64,000 nucleotides of DNA from LMUY01 sp964244585. Lineage in GTDB: Bacteria > Pseudomonadota > Alphaproteobacteria > Acetobacterales > Acetobacteraceae. The notes beneath the pieces are model-generated. The model did no database searches. It saw only the letters and a list, made by a program, of their open reading frames with translations, and was not told the DNA's origin. Positions 1-8,889 of this stretch are shown here, piece after piece (positions within the stretch are counted from its first letter, which is position 1; each line of letters starts with the position of its first letter). The translations under genes were made by a program, and so were the position numbers. The DNA is taken from assembly GCA_964244585.1 (NCBI GenBank), contig CAXTJM010000014.1:1-64000 (forward strand), read 5' to 3'.

Positions 1-1975
1 GGTTATGGATCGGCAGCATGCTTTCCACCCGCCAATCCATGTTGCGCGCCATCCAATCGGCGCTGCTGATGAACACCAGCGCCTGGCGCGACGGCAGCTT
101 GTGCCCGTTGCCGAAGCAGAAGATGCGGCTGTGCTCCAGGAACCGCCCGACCATGGACTTCACCCGGATGGTCTCGCTCAACCCCGGCACGCCGGGCCGC
201 AGGCAGCAGATGCCGCGGATGATGCACATCACCCGCACCCCGGCGCGCGAGCAGGCATAGAGCTTGTCGATCAGCACGTCGTCGACCAGCGAGTTCATCT
301 TCAGCCAGATCGCCGCCGGCCGGCCGGCCTGGGCGTGGGCGATCTCGTTGTCCATCAGCTCCATCAGCCGGGGCCGGATGGTGAGCGGGCTGAAGGCCAG
401 GCTGTCCATCCGCTCCGGCCGGGCGTAGCCGGTCATGTAGTTGAACAGCCGGGCGCTGTCCCGCGTCAGGTCCGGGTCGGAGGTGAAGAACGACAGGTCG
501 GTGTAGATGCGGGCGGTGATCGGGTGGTAGTTGCCGGTGCCGAAATGCGCGTAGGACCGCATGCCGCCGCTCTCGCGCCGCACCACCAGGCTCAGCTTGG
601 CGTGGGTCTTCAGCTCCACGAAGCCGTACACCACCTGCACGCCGGCCGCCTCCATGGAGCGGGCGAGGCGGATGTTGGCCTCCTCGTCGAAGCGGGCGCG
701 CAGCTCGATCATGGCGGTGACGGACTTGCCGGCCTCCGCCGCCTCGATCAGCGCCTTGACGATCGGGCTGTCGCGGCTGGTGCGGTACAGCGTCTGCTTC
801 ACGGCGACCACGTTCGGGTCGGCCGCGGCCTGGCGCAGGAACTGCACCACCACGTCGAAGCTCTCGAACGGGTGGTGGACGATGATGTCCTTGGCCCGGA
901 TGGCAGCGAAGCAATCCCCGGCGAAGTCGCGGATGCGCTCCGGAAAGCGCGGCGTGTAGGGCGGGAACAGCAAATCCGGCCGGTCGTCTACGATAAGCTG
1001 CCGGAGGTCCACCGCGCCCAGGATGCCGGCCTGCACCAGAACCTCCTCGCCGGGGATGTCGTCCTCGTTGACGCTCAGCTCGTCCACCACCAGCGCGCGC
1101 AGCTCGTCCGGCATGGCGGCGTCGACCGAGAGGTGGATCGGCACGCCGCGCCGCCGCCGCTTCAGCGCGGTTTCGTAGGAGCGGACGAGGTCCTCCGCCT
1201 CCTCCTCGAACTCCACGCCGGTGTCGCGGATCAGGCGGAACATGCCCTGCCCGACCACGGCGAAGCCCGGGAAGACGCTGTGCAGGTTGAGCGAGACCAG
1301 GTCTTCCAGCAGCACGAAGCGGATCGGGCCGCCCGGCGCGCCGGCGGGCAGGCGGATGAAGCGGTCCACCTGGGATGGCAGCGGGATCAGCCCGCTCATC
1401 GTGGTGTGATCCTCCTCCCGGTGCAGCTTCATCACCATGACGAGGCCCATGTTCGGGATGAAGGGGAAGGGATGCGCCGGGTCGATCGCCAGCGGGGTCA
1501 GGATGGGGAACACCCGGTCCATGAACCAGGCCGCGAGCCAGTCGCGATCGGAATCGGGCAGGGCCGCCGGGTCGCACACGGCGATGCCGGCCTCGCCCAG
1601 CAGGCCGCGCAGCTCGTGCCAGGCGGTCTGCTGCATCGCCATCAAGGCCGAGGCGCGGACCTGGATCTCGCTCAGTTGCTGCGCGGCGGTGCGCCCGTCC
1701 GCCGACAGCGAGGTGACACCGGCCTTGGCCTGCCCGATCAGCCCGGCGACGCGGACGGAGTAGAACTCGTCCAGGTTGGAGGCGCTGATCGAGACGAAGC
1801 GCAGCCGCTCCAGCAGGGGGTGGCGGCTGTTCTGCGCCTCCTCCACCACGCGGTGGTTGAAATCCAGCCAGGACAGCTCGCGGTTGATGAACCGGTCCGG
1901 ACTGTCGGGGGCGGTCGAGAGGGCGGCCCCGCTGGACGCACCCCGGGGCGTTGCCACTGCGGTGAGCTCGTTCAT
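1..1975 (-). CDS. ppk: Polyphosphate kinase Ppk1 (C-terminus cut by window edge)
   Basis: Polyphosphate kinase transfers the gamma phosphate of ATP onto a growing polyphosphate chain and works reversibly at the membrane or in the cytosol. About 658 codons are present; family members are usually near 700, so only a short C-terminal piece is missing. The N-terminal domain opens with FINRELSWLDFNHRV and SNLDEFYSVRVAGL. Further on come HHPFESFDVV, VKQTLYRTS, THAKLSLVVRRE (the active-site histidine region) and HFGTGNYH. The nucleotide-binding C-terminal domain shows IRGICCLRPGVPGL and HSRIFCFGNG and runs off the edge at ISSADWMARNMDWRVE. The ATG at 1975 precedes MNELTAVATP and gives a normal N-terminus. 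A divergent SDR gene starts about 90 bases away. Confidence 0.97.
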   Translation of the reverse strand, partial: MNELTAVATPRGASSGAALSTAPDSPDRFINRELSWLDFNHRVVEEAQNSRHPLLERLRFVSISASNLDEFYSVRVAGLIGQAKAGVTSLSADGRTAAQQLSEIQVRASALMAMQQTAWHELRGLLGEAGIAVCDPAALPDSDRDWLAAWFMDRVFPILTPLAIDPAHPFPFIPNMGLVMVMKLHREEDHTTMSGLIPLPSQVDRFIRLPAGAPGGPIRFVLLEDLVSLNLHSVFPGFAVVGQGMFRLIRDTGVEFEEEAEDLVRSYETALKRRRRGVPIHLSVDAAMPDELRALVVDELSVNEDDIPGEEVLVQAGILGAVDLRQLIVDDRPDLLFPPYTPRFPERIRDFAGDCFAAIRAKDIIVHHPFESFDVVVQFLRQAAADPNVVAVKQTLYRTSRDSPIVKALIEAAEAGKSVTAMIELRARFDEEANIRLARSMEAAGVQVVYGFVELKTHAKLSLVVRRESGGMRSYAHFGTGNYHPITARIYTDLSFFTSDPDLTRDSARLFNYMTGYARPERMDSLAFSPLTIRPRLMELMDNEIAHAQAGRPAAIWLKMNSLVDDVLIDKLYACSRAGVRVMCIIRGICCLRPGVPGLSETIRVKSMVGRFLEHSRIFCFGNGHKLPSRQALVFISSADWMARNMDWRVESMLPIHN

Positions 1976-2066
1976 GCCGGCGATCCTTACTGGACGGGAC
2001 CGGGGGTGTCACGCGCGCCGCGGCGGATGTTGCCAGTCCCGGGCGGGTCGCGGAGAGTGCGGCCGC

Positions 2067-2849
2067 ATGAGCGAGACATCCCCCATGACCACCCGCGCCC
2101 TGCCGCTGAACGGCCGCGCCGCCTTCGTCACCGGCGCCCAGCAGGGGATCGGCCGCGCCATCGCGGTCGAATTCGCCGCCGCCGGCGCGGATGTGGCGCT
2201 CAACTACCTGGACGACCGTGCCGCCGCGGAGGCGGTCGCGGCGGAGATCGAAGCGCTCGGCCGGCGCGCGGTGCTGCTGCAGGGCGACGTGTCCGTGGTG
2301 GCGCAGGCCGCGGCGATGACGATGGCGGCGGCGCAGCAGCTCGGGCGGCTGGACGTGCTGGTCAACAATGCCGGGGTGTATCCGCGCGTCCCGATGCTCG
2401 AAATGCGCGAGCAGGATTGGGACACCGTGCTGGACGTGAACCTGAAGGGCACGTTCTTCTGCAGCCAGGCGGCGGCGCGCATCATGGTGGCGCATGGCAT
2501 CCACGGCACGATCATCACCCTGGCGTCGCGCTCGATCGGCGGGGCGGTCCGCGGCGTGCATTATTCCGCCAGCAAGGGCGGCATCGTCTCGCTCACCCGC
2601 GCCATGGCGTTGGAGCTGGCACCCTACCGCATCCGCGCCAACGCCATCGCCCCCGGGCTGACGGACACGGCACAGCCGCGCTTCGGCATGACGGAGGCGG
2701 AGATCGCGGAGGCATCGGCTGCCATGCCGCTCGGCCGCATGGCAGCGCCGACGGACATCGCGCAGACGGCGGTGTTCCTCGCCTCGGACGCCAGCGCGCT
2801 GATGACCGGGCAGGTGCTGCACGTGAACAGCGGGTCGTACATGCCGTAG
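2067..2849 (+). CDS. SDR family NAD(P)-dependent oxidoreductase
   Basis: A classical short-chain dehydrogenase/reductase of 260 residues, which reduces or oxidises a carbonyl/alcohol with NAD(P)H. The cofactor motif TGAQQGIG lies at residues 22-29, VNNAGVYPR near 97, the catalytic YSASKGG motif near 165, and the C-terminal VFLASDASALMTGQVLHVNSG is typical of FabG-like SDRs. The open frame extends far upstream, but homology begins only around residue 15, and the ATG at 2067 follows a weak GGAG. A second ATG at 2085 (MTTRALPL) is possible. It diverges from ppk and converges with the ABC transporter ATPase. The substrate cannot be read from the sequence. Confidence 0.93.
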   Translation: MSETSPMTTRALPLNGRAAFVTGAQQGIGRAIAVEFAAAGADVALNYLDDRAAAEAVAAEIEALGRRAVLLQGDVSVVAQAAAMTMAAAQQLGRLDVLVNNAGVYPRVPMLEMREQDWDTVLDVNLKGTFFCSQAAARIMVAHGIHGTIITLASRSIGGAVRGVHYSASKGGIVSLTRAMALELAPYRIRANAIAPGLTDTAQPRFGMTEAEIAEASAAMPLGRMAAPTDIAQTAVFLASDASALMTGQVLHVNSGSYMP

Positions 2850-2863
2850 CATCGCGGCATTCG

Positions 2864-3637
2864 TCACAGGACGCGGGAGAGGAAATCCTGCGTGCGGCGT
2901 TCCTGCGGCGCGCTCAGCACGCGGCGGGGCGGACCGCGCTCCACCACCATGCCGGCATCCATGAAGGTCAGCTCGTCGCCGACCTCGCGGGCGAAGGCGA
3001 GTTCGTGCGTCACGACCACCATGGTCATGCCCGAGCGCGCCAGGTCCTGCATCACCGCCAGCACCTCGCCCACCAGCTCGGGGTCGAGCGCCGAGGTCGG
3101 CTCGTCGAACAGCATCACCTGCGGGTCCATCGCCAGCGCCCGGGCGATCGCCACGCGCTGCTGCTCGCCGCCGGAGAGCTGGGCGGGGAACATCGCCTGC
3201 TTGGCGGCCAGCCCCACCCGGTCCAGCAGCGCCAGCGCCCGGCTGCGTGCCAGGGCCGGCCGGATGCGCTTCACCTGGACCGGCGCCTCCATGATGTTGG
3301 CCAGCGCGGTCATGTGCGGGAACAGGTTGAACTGCTGGAACACCATGCCGACACGCTGGCGCATCAGCGCCACCTGGCGCTCGGGCAGCTCGTACAGCGT
3401 GCCGTCGTGCTCGCGGTAGCCGACCAGTTCGCCCGCCACCCAGATCCGCCCGGCGTCGATGCGCTCCAGGTGGTTGATGCAGGACAGCAGCGTGCTCTTG
3501 CCGGAGCCGGACGGGCCGATGATGCACATCACGCTGCCGGCCGCCACGTCCAGGTCGATGCCGCGCAACACCTCCCGCCCGGCGTAGCGCTTCGACAGGC
3601 CGCGGATGCGGACCATGCTGTCCCCAGCGCCGGTCAC
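2864..3637 (-). CDS. Amino acid ABC transporter ATP-binding protein (GlnQ/HisP type)
   Basis: The cytoplasmic ATPase that powers a polar amino-acid type importer. All ABC motifs are present: Walker A GPSGSGKST, signature LSGGEQQR, Walker B VMLFDEPTSALD and the H-loop VVVTHE. Length (257 aa) matches GlnQ/HisP/TcyN. The start overlaps the stop of the permease upstream; MVRIRGLS at 3616 is an alternative start and fits the family consensus better. It is the last gene of a minus-strand run of binding protein, permease and ATPase that follows two flavin-dependent monooxygenases, so the solute is probably a substrate of those enzymes (inference). It converges with the SDR gene, with 14 bases between the two stops. 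Confidence 0.96.
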   Translation of the reverse strand: MTGAGDSMVRIRGLSKRYAGREVLRGIDLDVAAGSVMCIIGPSGSGKSTLLSCINHLERIDAGRIWVAGELVGYREHDGTLYELPERQVALMRQRVGMVFQQFNLFPHMTALANIMEAPVQVKRIRPALARSRALALLDRVGLAAKQAMFPAQLSGGEQQRVAIARALAMDPQVMLFDEPTSALDPELVGEVLAVMQDLARSGMTMVVVTHELAFAREVGDELTFMDAGMVVERGPPRRVLSAPQERRTQDFLSRVL

Positions 3638-4485
3638 CGGGCGCGGTAGCGATGCTCGAGGAATTGCTGCCCGGCCGACAGCACCGACACCACGACCAGG
3701 TACCAGAGCGAGGCCACGATCAGCAGCGGGATGGTCTCGTAGGTGCGGGCGTAGATCAGTTGCGCGGTGTAGAGCAGTTCGGCCAGCGCGATGACGCTCA
3801 CCAGCGAGGTGTTCTTGACCATGGAGATCACCTCGTTGCCGACCGGCGGGATGATCACCCGCATGGCCTGCGGAAACACGATGCGGCGGAAGATGGTCAG
3901 CGGCCGCATACCAAGTGCCAGCGCGGCGCGGGTCTGCCCGCGCGGGACGGACACGATGCCGGCGCGGATCACCTCCGCCGTATAGGCCGCCTGCGCCAGG
4001 CCGAGCCCGGCCAGGGCGGCGAACATCGGGGTGATCAGCGTGTTGGTGTTGGCGCTGAACAGCGTCGGACCCAGCGGCACGCGCAGGGCGATCACGGGAT
4101 ACAGCGCGCCGAAATTATACCAGAAGATCAGTTGCACCAGCACCGGCACGCTGCGGAAGAACCAGATGTAGACCCAGCTGACCGTCGCGAGCAGCCGGTT
4201 GGGCGACAGGCGCATCATGGCCAGCACCGTGCCCAGCCCCAGCCCGATCGCCATGGCGACCAGCGTCAGCTCCAGCGTACGGGCCAGGCCGAGCAGGATC
4301 TGGCCGTCCAGCATGTACTCTGCCACCACCGGCCATTGGAACGCCGGGTTGGTGGCGACGCTGACGGCCGCGAGCAGCGCGATGACGACCACGACGGCGC
4401 TCGCCGCCCAAGTCCACGGATGGCGGAGCGGGACGACCCGCTGCGGCGGCGCCGGATCGGCCAGCGCGGCACCGCCTGCGCTCAA
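3634..4485 (-). CDS. Amino acid ABC transporter permease (HisM/GlnP type)
   Basis: Inner-membrane channel subunit of the polar amino-acid ABC family. A first hydrophobic segment (WTWAASAVVVVIALLAAVS) is followed by the conserved LGLARTLELTLVAMAIGLGLG block, RSVPVLVQLIFWYN, and the EAA-type loop ALGMRPLTIFRRIVFPQAMRV with PPVGNEVISMVKNTSL, all diagnostic of the family. A longer frame begins at an ATG at 4545, but that would place about 20 residues on the end of the binding-protein gene. The TTG at 4485 overlaps that gene's stop as TTGA, a coupling seen repeatedly in this window, so it is preferred. The 3' end overlaps the ATPase start by 4 bases. Confidence 0.93.
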   Translation of the reverse strand: MSAGGAALADPAPPQRVVPLRHPWTWAASAVVVVIALLAAVSVATNPAFQWPVVAEYMLDGQILLGLARTLELTLVAMAIGLGLGTVLAMMRLSPNRLLATVSWVYIWFFRSVPVLVQLIFWYNFGALYPVIALRVPLGPTLFSANTNTLITPMFAALAGLGLAQAAYTAEVIRAGIVSVPRGQTRAALALGMRPLTIFRRIVFPQAMRVIIPPVGNEVISMVKNTSLVSVIALAELLYTAQLIYARTYETIPLLIVASLWYLVVVSVLSAGQQFLEHRYRAR

Positions 4486-5351
4486 CGCGGCGTGCCGGTC
4501 GGATTCAGCGGCGCCGTCTTGATGGCGTTGTCCGCCAGGCCCCATTTCGTGACGATCTTGGCGTAGGTGCCGTTATCGATGATGAACTGGATGCCGGCCT
4601 GCAACGGCGTCGCCAGGTCCGATCCCTTTGGCAGCGCCACGCCCAGATAGCTCGGGTCGGTATAGGTGCCGACCACCTTGGTGCGCCCCTTGGACTGCGC
4701 GACGAAATAGCTGACGGCGGTGGAGCCGAGCCAGAACAGGTCGGCCCGCTTGCTCATCAGCGCCTCGGCCGCGCCGTTGCCGTCGTTGAAGGCGAGCGCG
4801 TTGATCGGCTTCTTGCCGGCCGCCTCGCATTTCGGGTTTTGGTCGGCGACGAACACCAGCTCGCGCGAGCCGCGGGTGGTGCCGACCGTCAGGCCGCACA
4901 GATCGTCCAGCCCGTCCACCTTGACGGTGGACTCGGCCAGGGCGGCGAAGAGTTCGGTGCCGATGAGCGTGCCGACCATGTCGACCACCTTCTCCCGCGC
5001 GTCGGAGATGCCCATCTGGCCGGTCGCGCCGTCGAAGCGCTTGGCCTGCAGGCCCGGGATCAACGTGTCGAAGGTGGTCGGCCGCAGGTCGAGGCGAAGG
5101 CCGAGCGCCTCCGTCGCCGCGCGCATGATGTCGATCTCCCAGCCGGCGATCTCGCCCTTGGCGTCGCGGAAATCGTCGGGTGGCGAGCCGAGCGCCACGG
5201 CGAGGGTGAAGCTCGTCGTGCCAGCCGGCAGCAGCTTGACGAGGTTCGGCTGCGGCGTTTGGCTGGGGATCACGTCCGCTTGCGCCCAGGTCGCGGCAGG
5301 CCAGGCCGCGATCAGGCACGACACCAAGGCGCGGCGGAAAAGCTGGGTCAT
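4482..5351 (-). CDS. Amino acid ABC transporter substrate-binding protein
   Basis: Periplasmic solute receptor (SBP_bac_3 family) for the adjacent permease and ATPase. The start MTQLFRRALVSCLIAAWPA leads into a signal peptide ending near TWAQA. The mature protein shows the type-II binding-protein pattern: GEIAGWEIDIMRAATEALG, LIPGLQAKRFDGATGQMGISDAREKVVDMVG, and GTTRGSRELVFVADQNP. The start follows TTTCACAGGGAAACCAG, which contains a weak Shine-Dalgarno. The open frame continues upstream, but only this ATG gives a signal peptide. It lies 22 bases after the first monooxygenase and overlaps the permease, so it is co-transcribed. The solute is unknown; cysteine-like or other polar amino-acid derivatives are plausible from context. 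Confidence 0.94.
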   Translation of the reverse strand: MTQLFRRALVSCLIAAWPAATWAQADVIPSQTPQPNLVKLLPAGTTSFTLAVALGSPPDDFRDAKGEIAGWEIDIMRAATEALGLRLDLRPTTFDTLIPGLQAKRFDGATGQMGISDAREKVVDMVGTLIGTELFAALAESTVKVDGLDDLCGLTVGTTRGSRELVFVADQNPKCEAAGKKPINALAFNDGNGAAEALMSKRADLFWLGSTAVSYFVAQSKGRTKVVGTYTDPSYLGVALPKGSDLATPLQAGIQFIIDNGTYAKIVTKWGLADNAIKTAPLNPTGTPR

Positions 5352-5373
5352 CTGGTTTCCCTGTGAAAGCTCG

Positions 5374-6720
5374 TTACGCGCGCCGACGATGGCTGCCGAA
5401 GGCCGGCCGGGCCAGCCCCAGGCTGCCGCGCAACGTGCCGTCCCCGGAATACGCCGTCTGCACCAGGCCGCGTCGCTGCAATTCCGGTACCAGCCACTCG
5501 AACGCCTCGATGGCAGGGACTGGCATGAACGGGGGCATGATGTTGAACCCGTCGCAGCCATGGCTGGTGAACCAGTCCTCCATCACGTCGGCCACGTCCG
5601 CCACGGTGCCGACCACGACGTTGTGGCCGGAGGCGCCGGCCATGATCTTGTACAGCTTGCGGATGGTCATGCCGGGCTGCGCACCCAGCCGGGCCAGCTT
5701 CTCATGCCCGCTTTTCACCGCGTTGTGCGTGTCCAGCGGCGGCGGCAGCGGACCGTCCGGATCATGGCCGGACAGGTCGCCATAGGTGTCCGCCAAGGTT
5801 GGCAGGCCGACCCGGGGATGCACGCGGTCCTGCAACTGGTCGAACCGGTCCTGCGCATCCTGCCGGGTGCGGCCCAGGATCGGCAGGATGCCGGGCATCA
5901 CCAGCATCGACTCAGGCGCCCGCCCGGCCGCGGCGCCATGCGCCTTCACGCTGCTGTAGAAGGCGACGGCCTCCTCGCGGGTCTTCTGCGCCGTGTAGAT
6001 CAGGTCGGCGATGCGGGCGCCCAACCCCTGCCCCGGCCCGGACGACCCGGCCTGCGCGATCACCGGGTAGCCCTGGATCGGCCGGGCCACGTTCAGCGGG
6101 CCCTTGACGGAGAAGACCTCGCCGCGGTGGTCCAGCGTGTGCAGCTTCGCCGGGTCGAAATACCGGCCGCCATCCTGGTCGCGGATGAAGGCGTCATCCT
6201 CCCAGCTATCCCACAGGCCGAACACGACATCGACGAACTCTTCCGCCCGGCGGTAGCGCAGGCCGTGCTCCATGTGCGCGTCGCGGCCGAAATTGAACGC
6301 CTCCTGCTCGCTCCAGGACGTGACGACGTTCCAGCCCACGCGGCCCTCGCTGATGTAGTCGAGCGAGGCGAACTTGCGGGCGACGTGGTACGGCTCGTTA
6401 TAGGTGGTCGAGGCGCTGGCGATGAAGCCCAGCCGCTCCGTGACCGCCGCCAGCGCGCCGATCAGCGTCAATGGTTCGTAGACGTCGATGCGGGGGTTGT
6501 AGCTGAGCTCGTCCTCCTCCCGGGCGGAGTGGCGGACGGCGATGCCGTCGGCCCAGAACATGAAGTGGAAGCACGCCCGCTCGGCGGCTTGCGCCATGCG
6601 CTTCCACAGGCGGATGTCCATGGCGGCATCGGTCTGCGCGCCCGGCATGCGCCAGCCGGCGGCGTGGGCGCCGTTGCCGACGATGTTCAGGCCAAGCTTC
6701 ATCTGCCGCTGTAGGGTCAC
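5374..6720 (-). CDS. LLM class flavin-dependent monooxygenase (NtaA/SnaA/DszA family), copy 1
   Basis: A 448-residue bacterial-luciferase-like monooxygenase of the NtaA/SnaA/DszA branch, which uses reduced FMN from a separate reductase plus oxygen to oxidise small organic molecules, often breaking C-N or C-S bonds. Diagnostic stretches are QMKLGLNIVGNG at the N-terminus, STTYNEPYHVARKFASLD, GRVGWNVVTSWSEQEAFNFG, the FDPAKLHTLDHRGEVFSVKGPLN region and SHGCDGFNIMPPFMP. It lies 22 bases upstream of the binding-protein gene and is clearly paralogous to the next gene upstream. No flavin reductase is adjacent; the one at 48189-48701 could supply reduced flavin (speculative). Confidence 0.95.
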   Translation of the reverse strand: MTLQRQMKLGLNIVGNGAHAAGWRMPGAQTDAAMDIRLWKRMAQAAERACFHFMFWADGIAVRHSAREEDELSYNPRIDVYEPLTLIGALAAVTERLGFIASASTTYNEPYHVARKFASLDYISEGRVGWNVVTSWSEQEAFNFGRDAHMEHGLRYRRAEEFVDVVFGLWDSWEDDAFIRDQDGGRYFDPAKLHTLDHRGEVFSVKGPLNVARPIQGYPVIAQAGSSGPGQGLGARIADLIYTAQKTREEAVAFYSSVKAHGAAAGRAPESMLVMPGILPILGRTRQDAQDRFDQLQDRVHPRVGLPTLADTYGDLSGHDPDGPLPPPLDTHNAVKSGHEKLARLGAQPGMTIRKLYKIMAGASGHNVVVGTVADVADVMEDWFTSHGCDGFNIMPPFMPVPAIEAFEWLVPELQRRGLVQTAYSGDGTLRGSLGLARPAFGSHRRRA

Positions 6721-6787
6721 ACGCGGCTGCTCCCATGCTGCGCCGCGTCATCCTGGCGGCAGCGATCCCGTGGCGTCAAACCATGCA

Positions 6788-8110
6788 TCACCGTTTCCAC
6801 CGGCTGACAAAAGGCGGCAGGCCGAGGTTTTCCCGCAGCGTGGCGCCCTCGTATGCGGTGCGGAAGCGGCCGCGCCGCTGCAATTCCGGCACCACCAGGG
6901 CCACGAAATCGTCGATGCCCTGCGGCAGGGTTGCGGGCGTGACGTTGAAGCCGTCGGCGGCGCCGGACTCCAGCCACTCCTCCATCACGTCGGCGATCTG
7001 GCCCGGCGTGCCGATGGCGCGGAACCCTTCGCCGACGGCATACTCCGCCGAGAGCTGGCGGATCGACCAGCCCTCCTGCGTCGCGCGCTCCCACCAACCA
7101 TACGCGATGCTGCGGACCTTCGCGCCGACCGGTTCCGGCACCGGGCCGTCGAAATCATGGCCGGACAGGTCGCCCATCAGGCCGTAGATCCGGGCTAGGC
7201 CGACCAGCGGGTCGATCAGGGCCTGCAACTGCTCCAGCTTGGCCCGCGCCTCCGCCTCCGTGCGGCCGACGATCGGGACGAAGGCCGGCATGATCTTCAG
7301 CGCCTCGGGATCGCGCCCGTACTTGGCCATGCGGCCCTTCACCGAGGCGTAGTAGGCCTGCGCCGCTGCCAAGCCGTTGGTGGACGCATACACCACGTCG
7401 GCATCGGCGGCAGCGATCTCCTGCCCCATCGGATTGGCGCCGGCCTGCACCAGCAGCGGCCGGCCCTGCGGCGTAGGCGGCGCGTTCAGCGGGCCGCGCA
7501 CGGCGAAATGCTTGCCCTTGTGGTTTAAGGGGTGCAGCTTGGCGGGGTCGTAGAACTGGCCGGTCGCCTTGTCGTGGACGAAGGCATCCGGCTCCCAGCT
7601 CTCCCACAGCCCCATGACGACATCGACGAACTCGCGCGCCCGATCGTAGCGGGTGTCGTAATCGAGATGCGTGTCGCGGCTGAAGTTCCACGCCTCCTGC
7701 TCGGACCAGGAGGTGACGATGTTCCAGCCGGCGCGGCCGCCGCTGATATTGTCCAGCGAGGCAAATTTGCGGGCGATGTGGAACGGCTCGTTATAGGTGG
7801 TGGAGGCGGTGCTCACCAGGCCGATATGCCGCGTCATCGGCGCCAGCGCCGCCAGCAGGGTCAGCGGCTCCAGCTCCACGTTGCGGTTGGAGTGGCTGAG
7901 CGAACCGGAGGGCTGGTCGGCGGCGCGCACGCCGAGGCCGTCGGCGAAGAACACCATGTCGAACTTGCCGCGTTCCGCCTGCTGCGCGCAGTGCAGGAAG
8001 TGTCGGTAATCCGTCGCCCCGCCGGATGGCACATCCGGATGGCGCCAGGCGGCGTCGTGGTAGCCGAGATAGCGCATGGACAGGCCAAGCTTCATCTGTC
8101 GCGTGGGCAT
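6788..8110 (-). CDS. LLM class flavin-dependent monooxygenase (NtaA/SnaA/DszA family), copy 2
   Basis: A second NtaA-type reduced-FMN monooxygenase (440 aa). It shares with its downstream neighbour the blocks STTYNEPFHIARKFASLD, GWNIVTSWSEQEAWNFSRD, REFVDVVMGLWESWE, GDLSGHDFDGP and VVPELQRRGRFRTAY, so the pair arose by tandem duplication or was recruited together. The start MPTRQMKLGLSM matches the family N-terminus; the open frame upstream runs into the hydrolase gene and is not used. Only 20 bases separate it from the SGNH hydrolase and 67 from copy 1. Two divergent copies next to one transporter suggest two related substrates or two consecutive oxidation steps (inference). Confidence 0.95.
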   Translation of the reverse strand: MPTRQMKLGLSMRYLGYHDAAWRHPDVPSGGATDYRHFLHCAQQAERGKFDMVFFADGLGVRAADQPSGSLSHSNRNVELEPLTLLAALAPMTRHIGLVSTASTTYNEPFHIARKFASLDNISGGRAGWNIVTSWSEQEAWNFSRDTHLDYDTRYDRAREFVDVVMGLWESWEPDAFVHDKATGQFYDPAKLHPLNHKGKHFAVRGPLNAPPTPQGRPLLVQAGANPMGQEIAAADADVVYASTNGLAAAQAYYASVKGRMAKYGRDPEALKIMPAFVPIVGRTEAEARAKLEQLQALIDPLVGLARIYGLMGDLSGHDFDGPVPEPVGAKVRSIAYGWWERATQEGWSIRQLSAEYAVGEGFRAIGTPGQIADVMEEWLESGAADGFNVTPATLPQGIDDFVALVVPELQRRGRFRTAYEGATLRENLGLPPFVSRWKR

Positions 8111-8130
8111 GCGGCGATCTCCAAACAGCC

Positions 8131-8889
8131 TCAGTGGTGGACCCGATCCCCCATCAGCTTCGCCAAAGTGGGCTCGATAGCCTCCGACAGCCGGGCCTGG
8201 GCCTGGGCGGTGGGGTGCAGCAGCGGATCGGGCGGCGTCAGGTAGCCGTCGAGGAAGGCCGCGCGGTCCAGCTTGCCGTCGCGCATGAACAGGGCTGTCA
8301 CGTCCATGTAGGTGACGGCAGGGTCTTCGCCGTGGCCGTAGCGCGCGGCCAGGCCGCGGTTGATCTCCGCGGTGGTCTGGTCGACCCAGGCCGAACGGTC
8401 GGACGGCAGGACCGACAGCAGCAGGATCTTGGTGGCGGGCAGCTTCTGATGCAGCTCGGCGACCACGGCGGCGATCCCGCCCAGCGTCTGGTCCGCCGAC
8501 CAATGCACGCGGCCGCTATTGTTGGCGCCGATCAGCACCACGGCGGCCTTGGGCTGGATGCCGTCCACCTCGCCATGCTGCAGCCGCCAGAGCAGGCTGG
8601 CGGTGGTGTCACCCATGAAGCCGAGGTTGTCCGCGTTGCGGTCGCCGTAGAAGCGCTGCCATTGCGGAGCGAAATCCTGCCAATCCGGCGGACCGTGCTT
8701 CTCCCAATCCTGCATGATCGAGTCGCCCAGGAACACCAGGTCCACATGGCCCAGGCGCGCGCGGGCGAGCGCCTGTTCGTGCCGGGCATGCCACCACGGC
8801 AGGTTGTCGCGCGACAGGGACCCGGCCGCCGGGTTCGCCGGGCCGGCCGCACCGGCCAGCAACGCCGCCAGCACGAGCCACCGCCTCAT
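8131..8889 (-). CDS. Secreted SGNH/GDSL-family hydrolase
   Basis: A 252-residue esterase/lipase-like protein of the SGNH fold, similar in layout to platelet-activating-factor acetylhydrolase beta/gamma types. The start MRRWLVLAALLAGAAGPANPA is a signal peptide, so it probably acts in the periplasm. Block I is VFLGDSIMQDW (nucleophilic Ser), the block II glycine is in LGFMGDTTASLLWR, block III is VLIGANNSG, and block V is DPLLHP (catalytic Asp and His). Its ATG overlaps the stop of uppP as ATGA and it ends 20 bases before the monooxygenase, so it sits inside the operon. It may release the imported solute from an ester; the substrate is not known. Confidence 0.9.
   Translation of the reverse strand: MRRWLVLAALLAGAAGPANPAAGSLSRDNLPWWHARHEQALARARLGHVDLVFLGDSIMQDWEKHGPPDWQDFAPQWQRFYGDRNADNLGFMGDTTASLLWRLQHGEVDGIQPKAAVVLIGANNSGRVHWSADQTLGGIAAVVAELHQKLPATKILLLSVLPSDRSAWVDQTTAEINRGLAARYGHGEDPAVTYMDVTALFMRDGKLDRAAFLDGYLTPPDPLLHPTAQAQARLSEAIEPTLAKLMGDRVHH

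Noticed and set aside
3..3649. Very long open frames on both strands across 3-3649
   Set aside because: They run antisense to, or out of frame with, ppk, the SDR and the ABC ATPase, show low-complexity Arg/Ala/Gly/His/Gln composition and match nothing; long frames on every strand are expected at this GC content.
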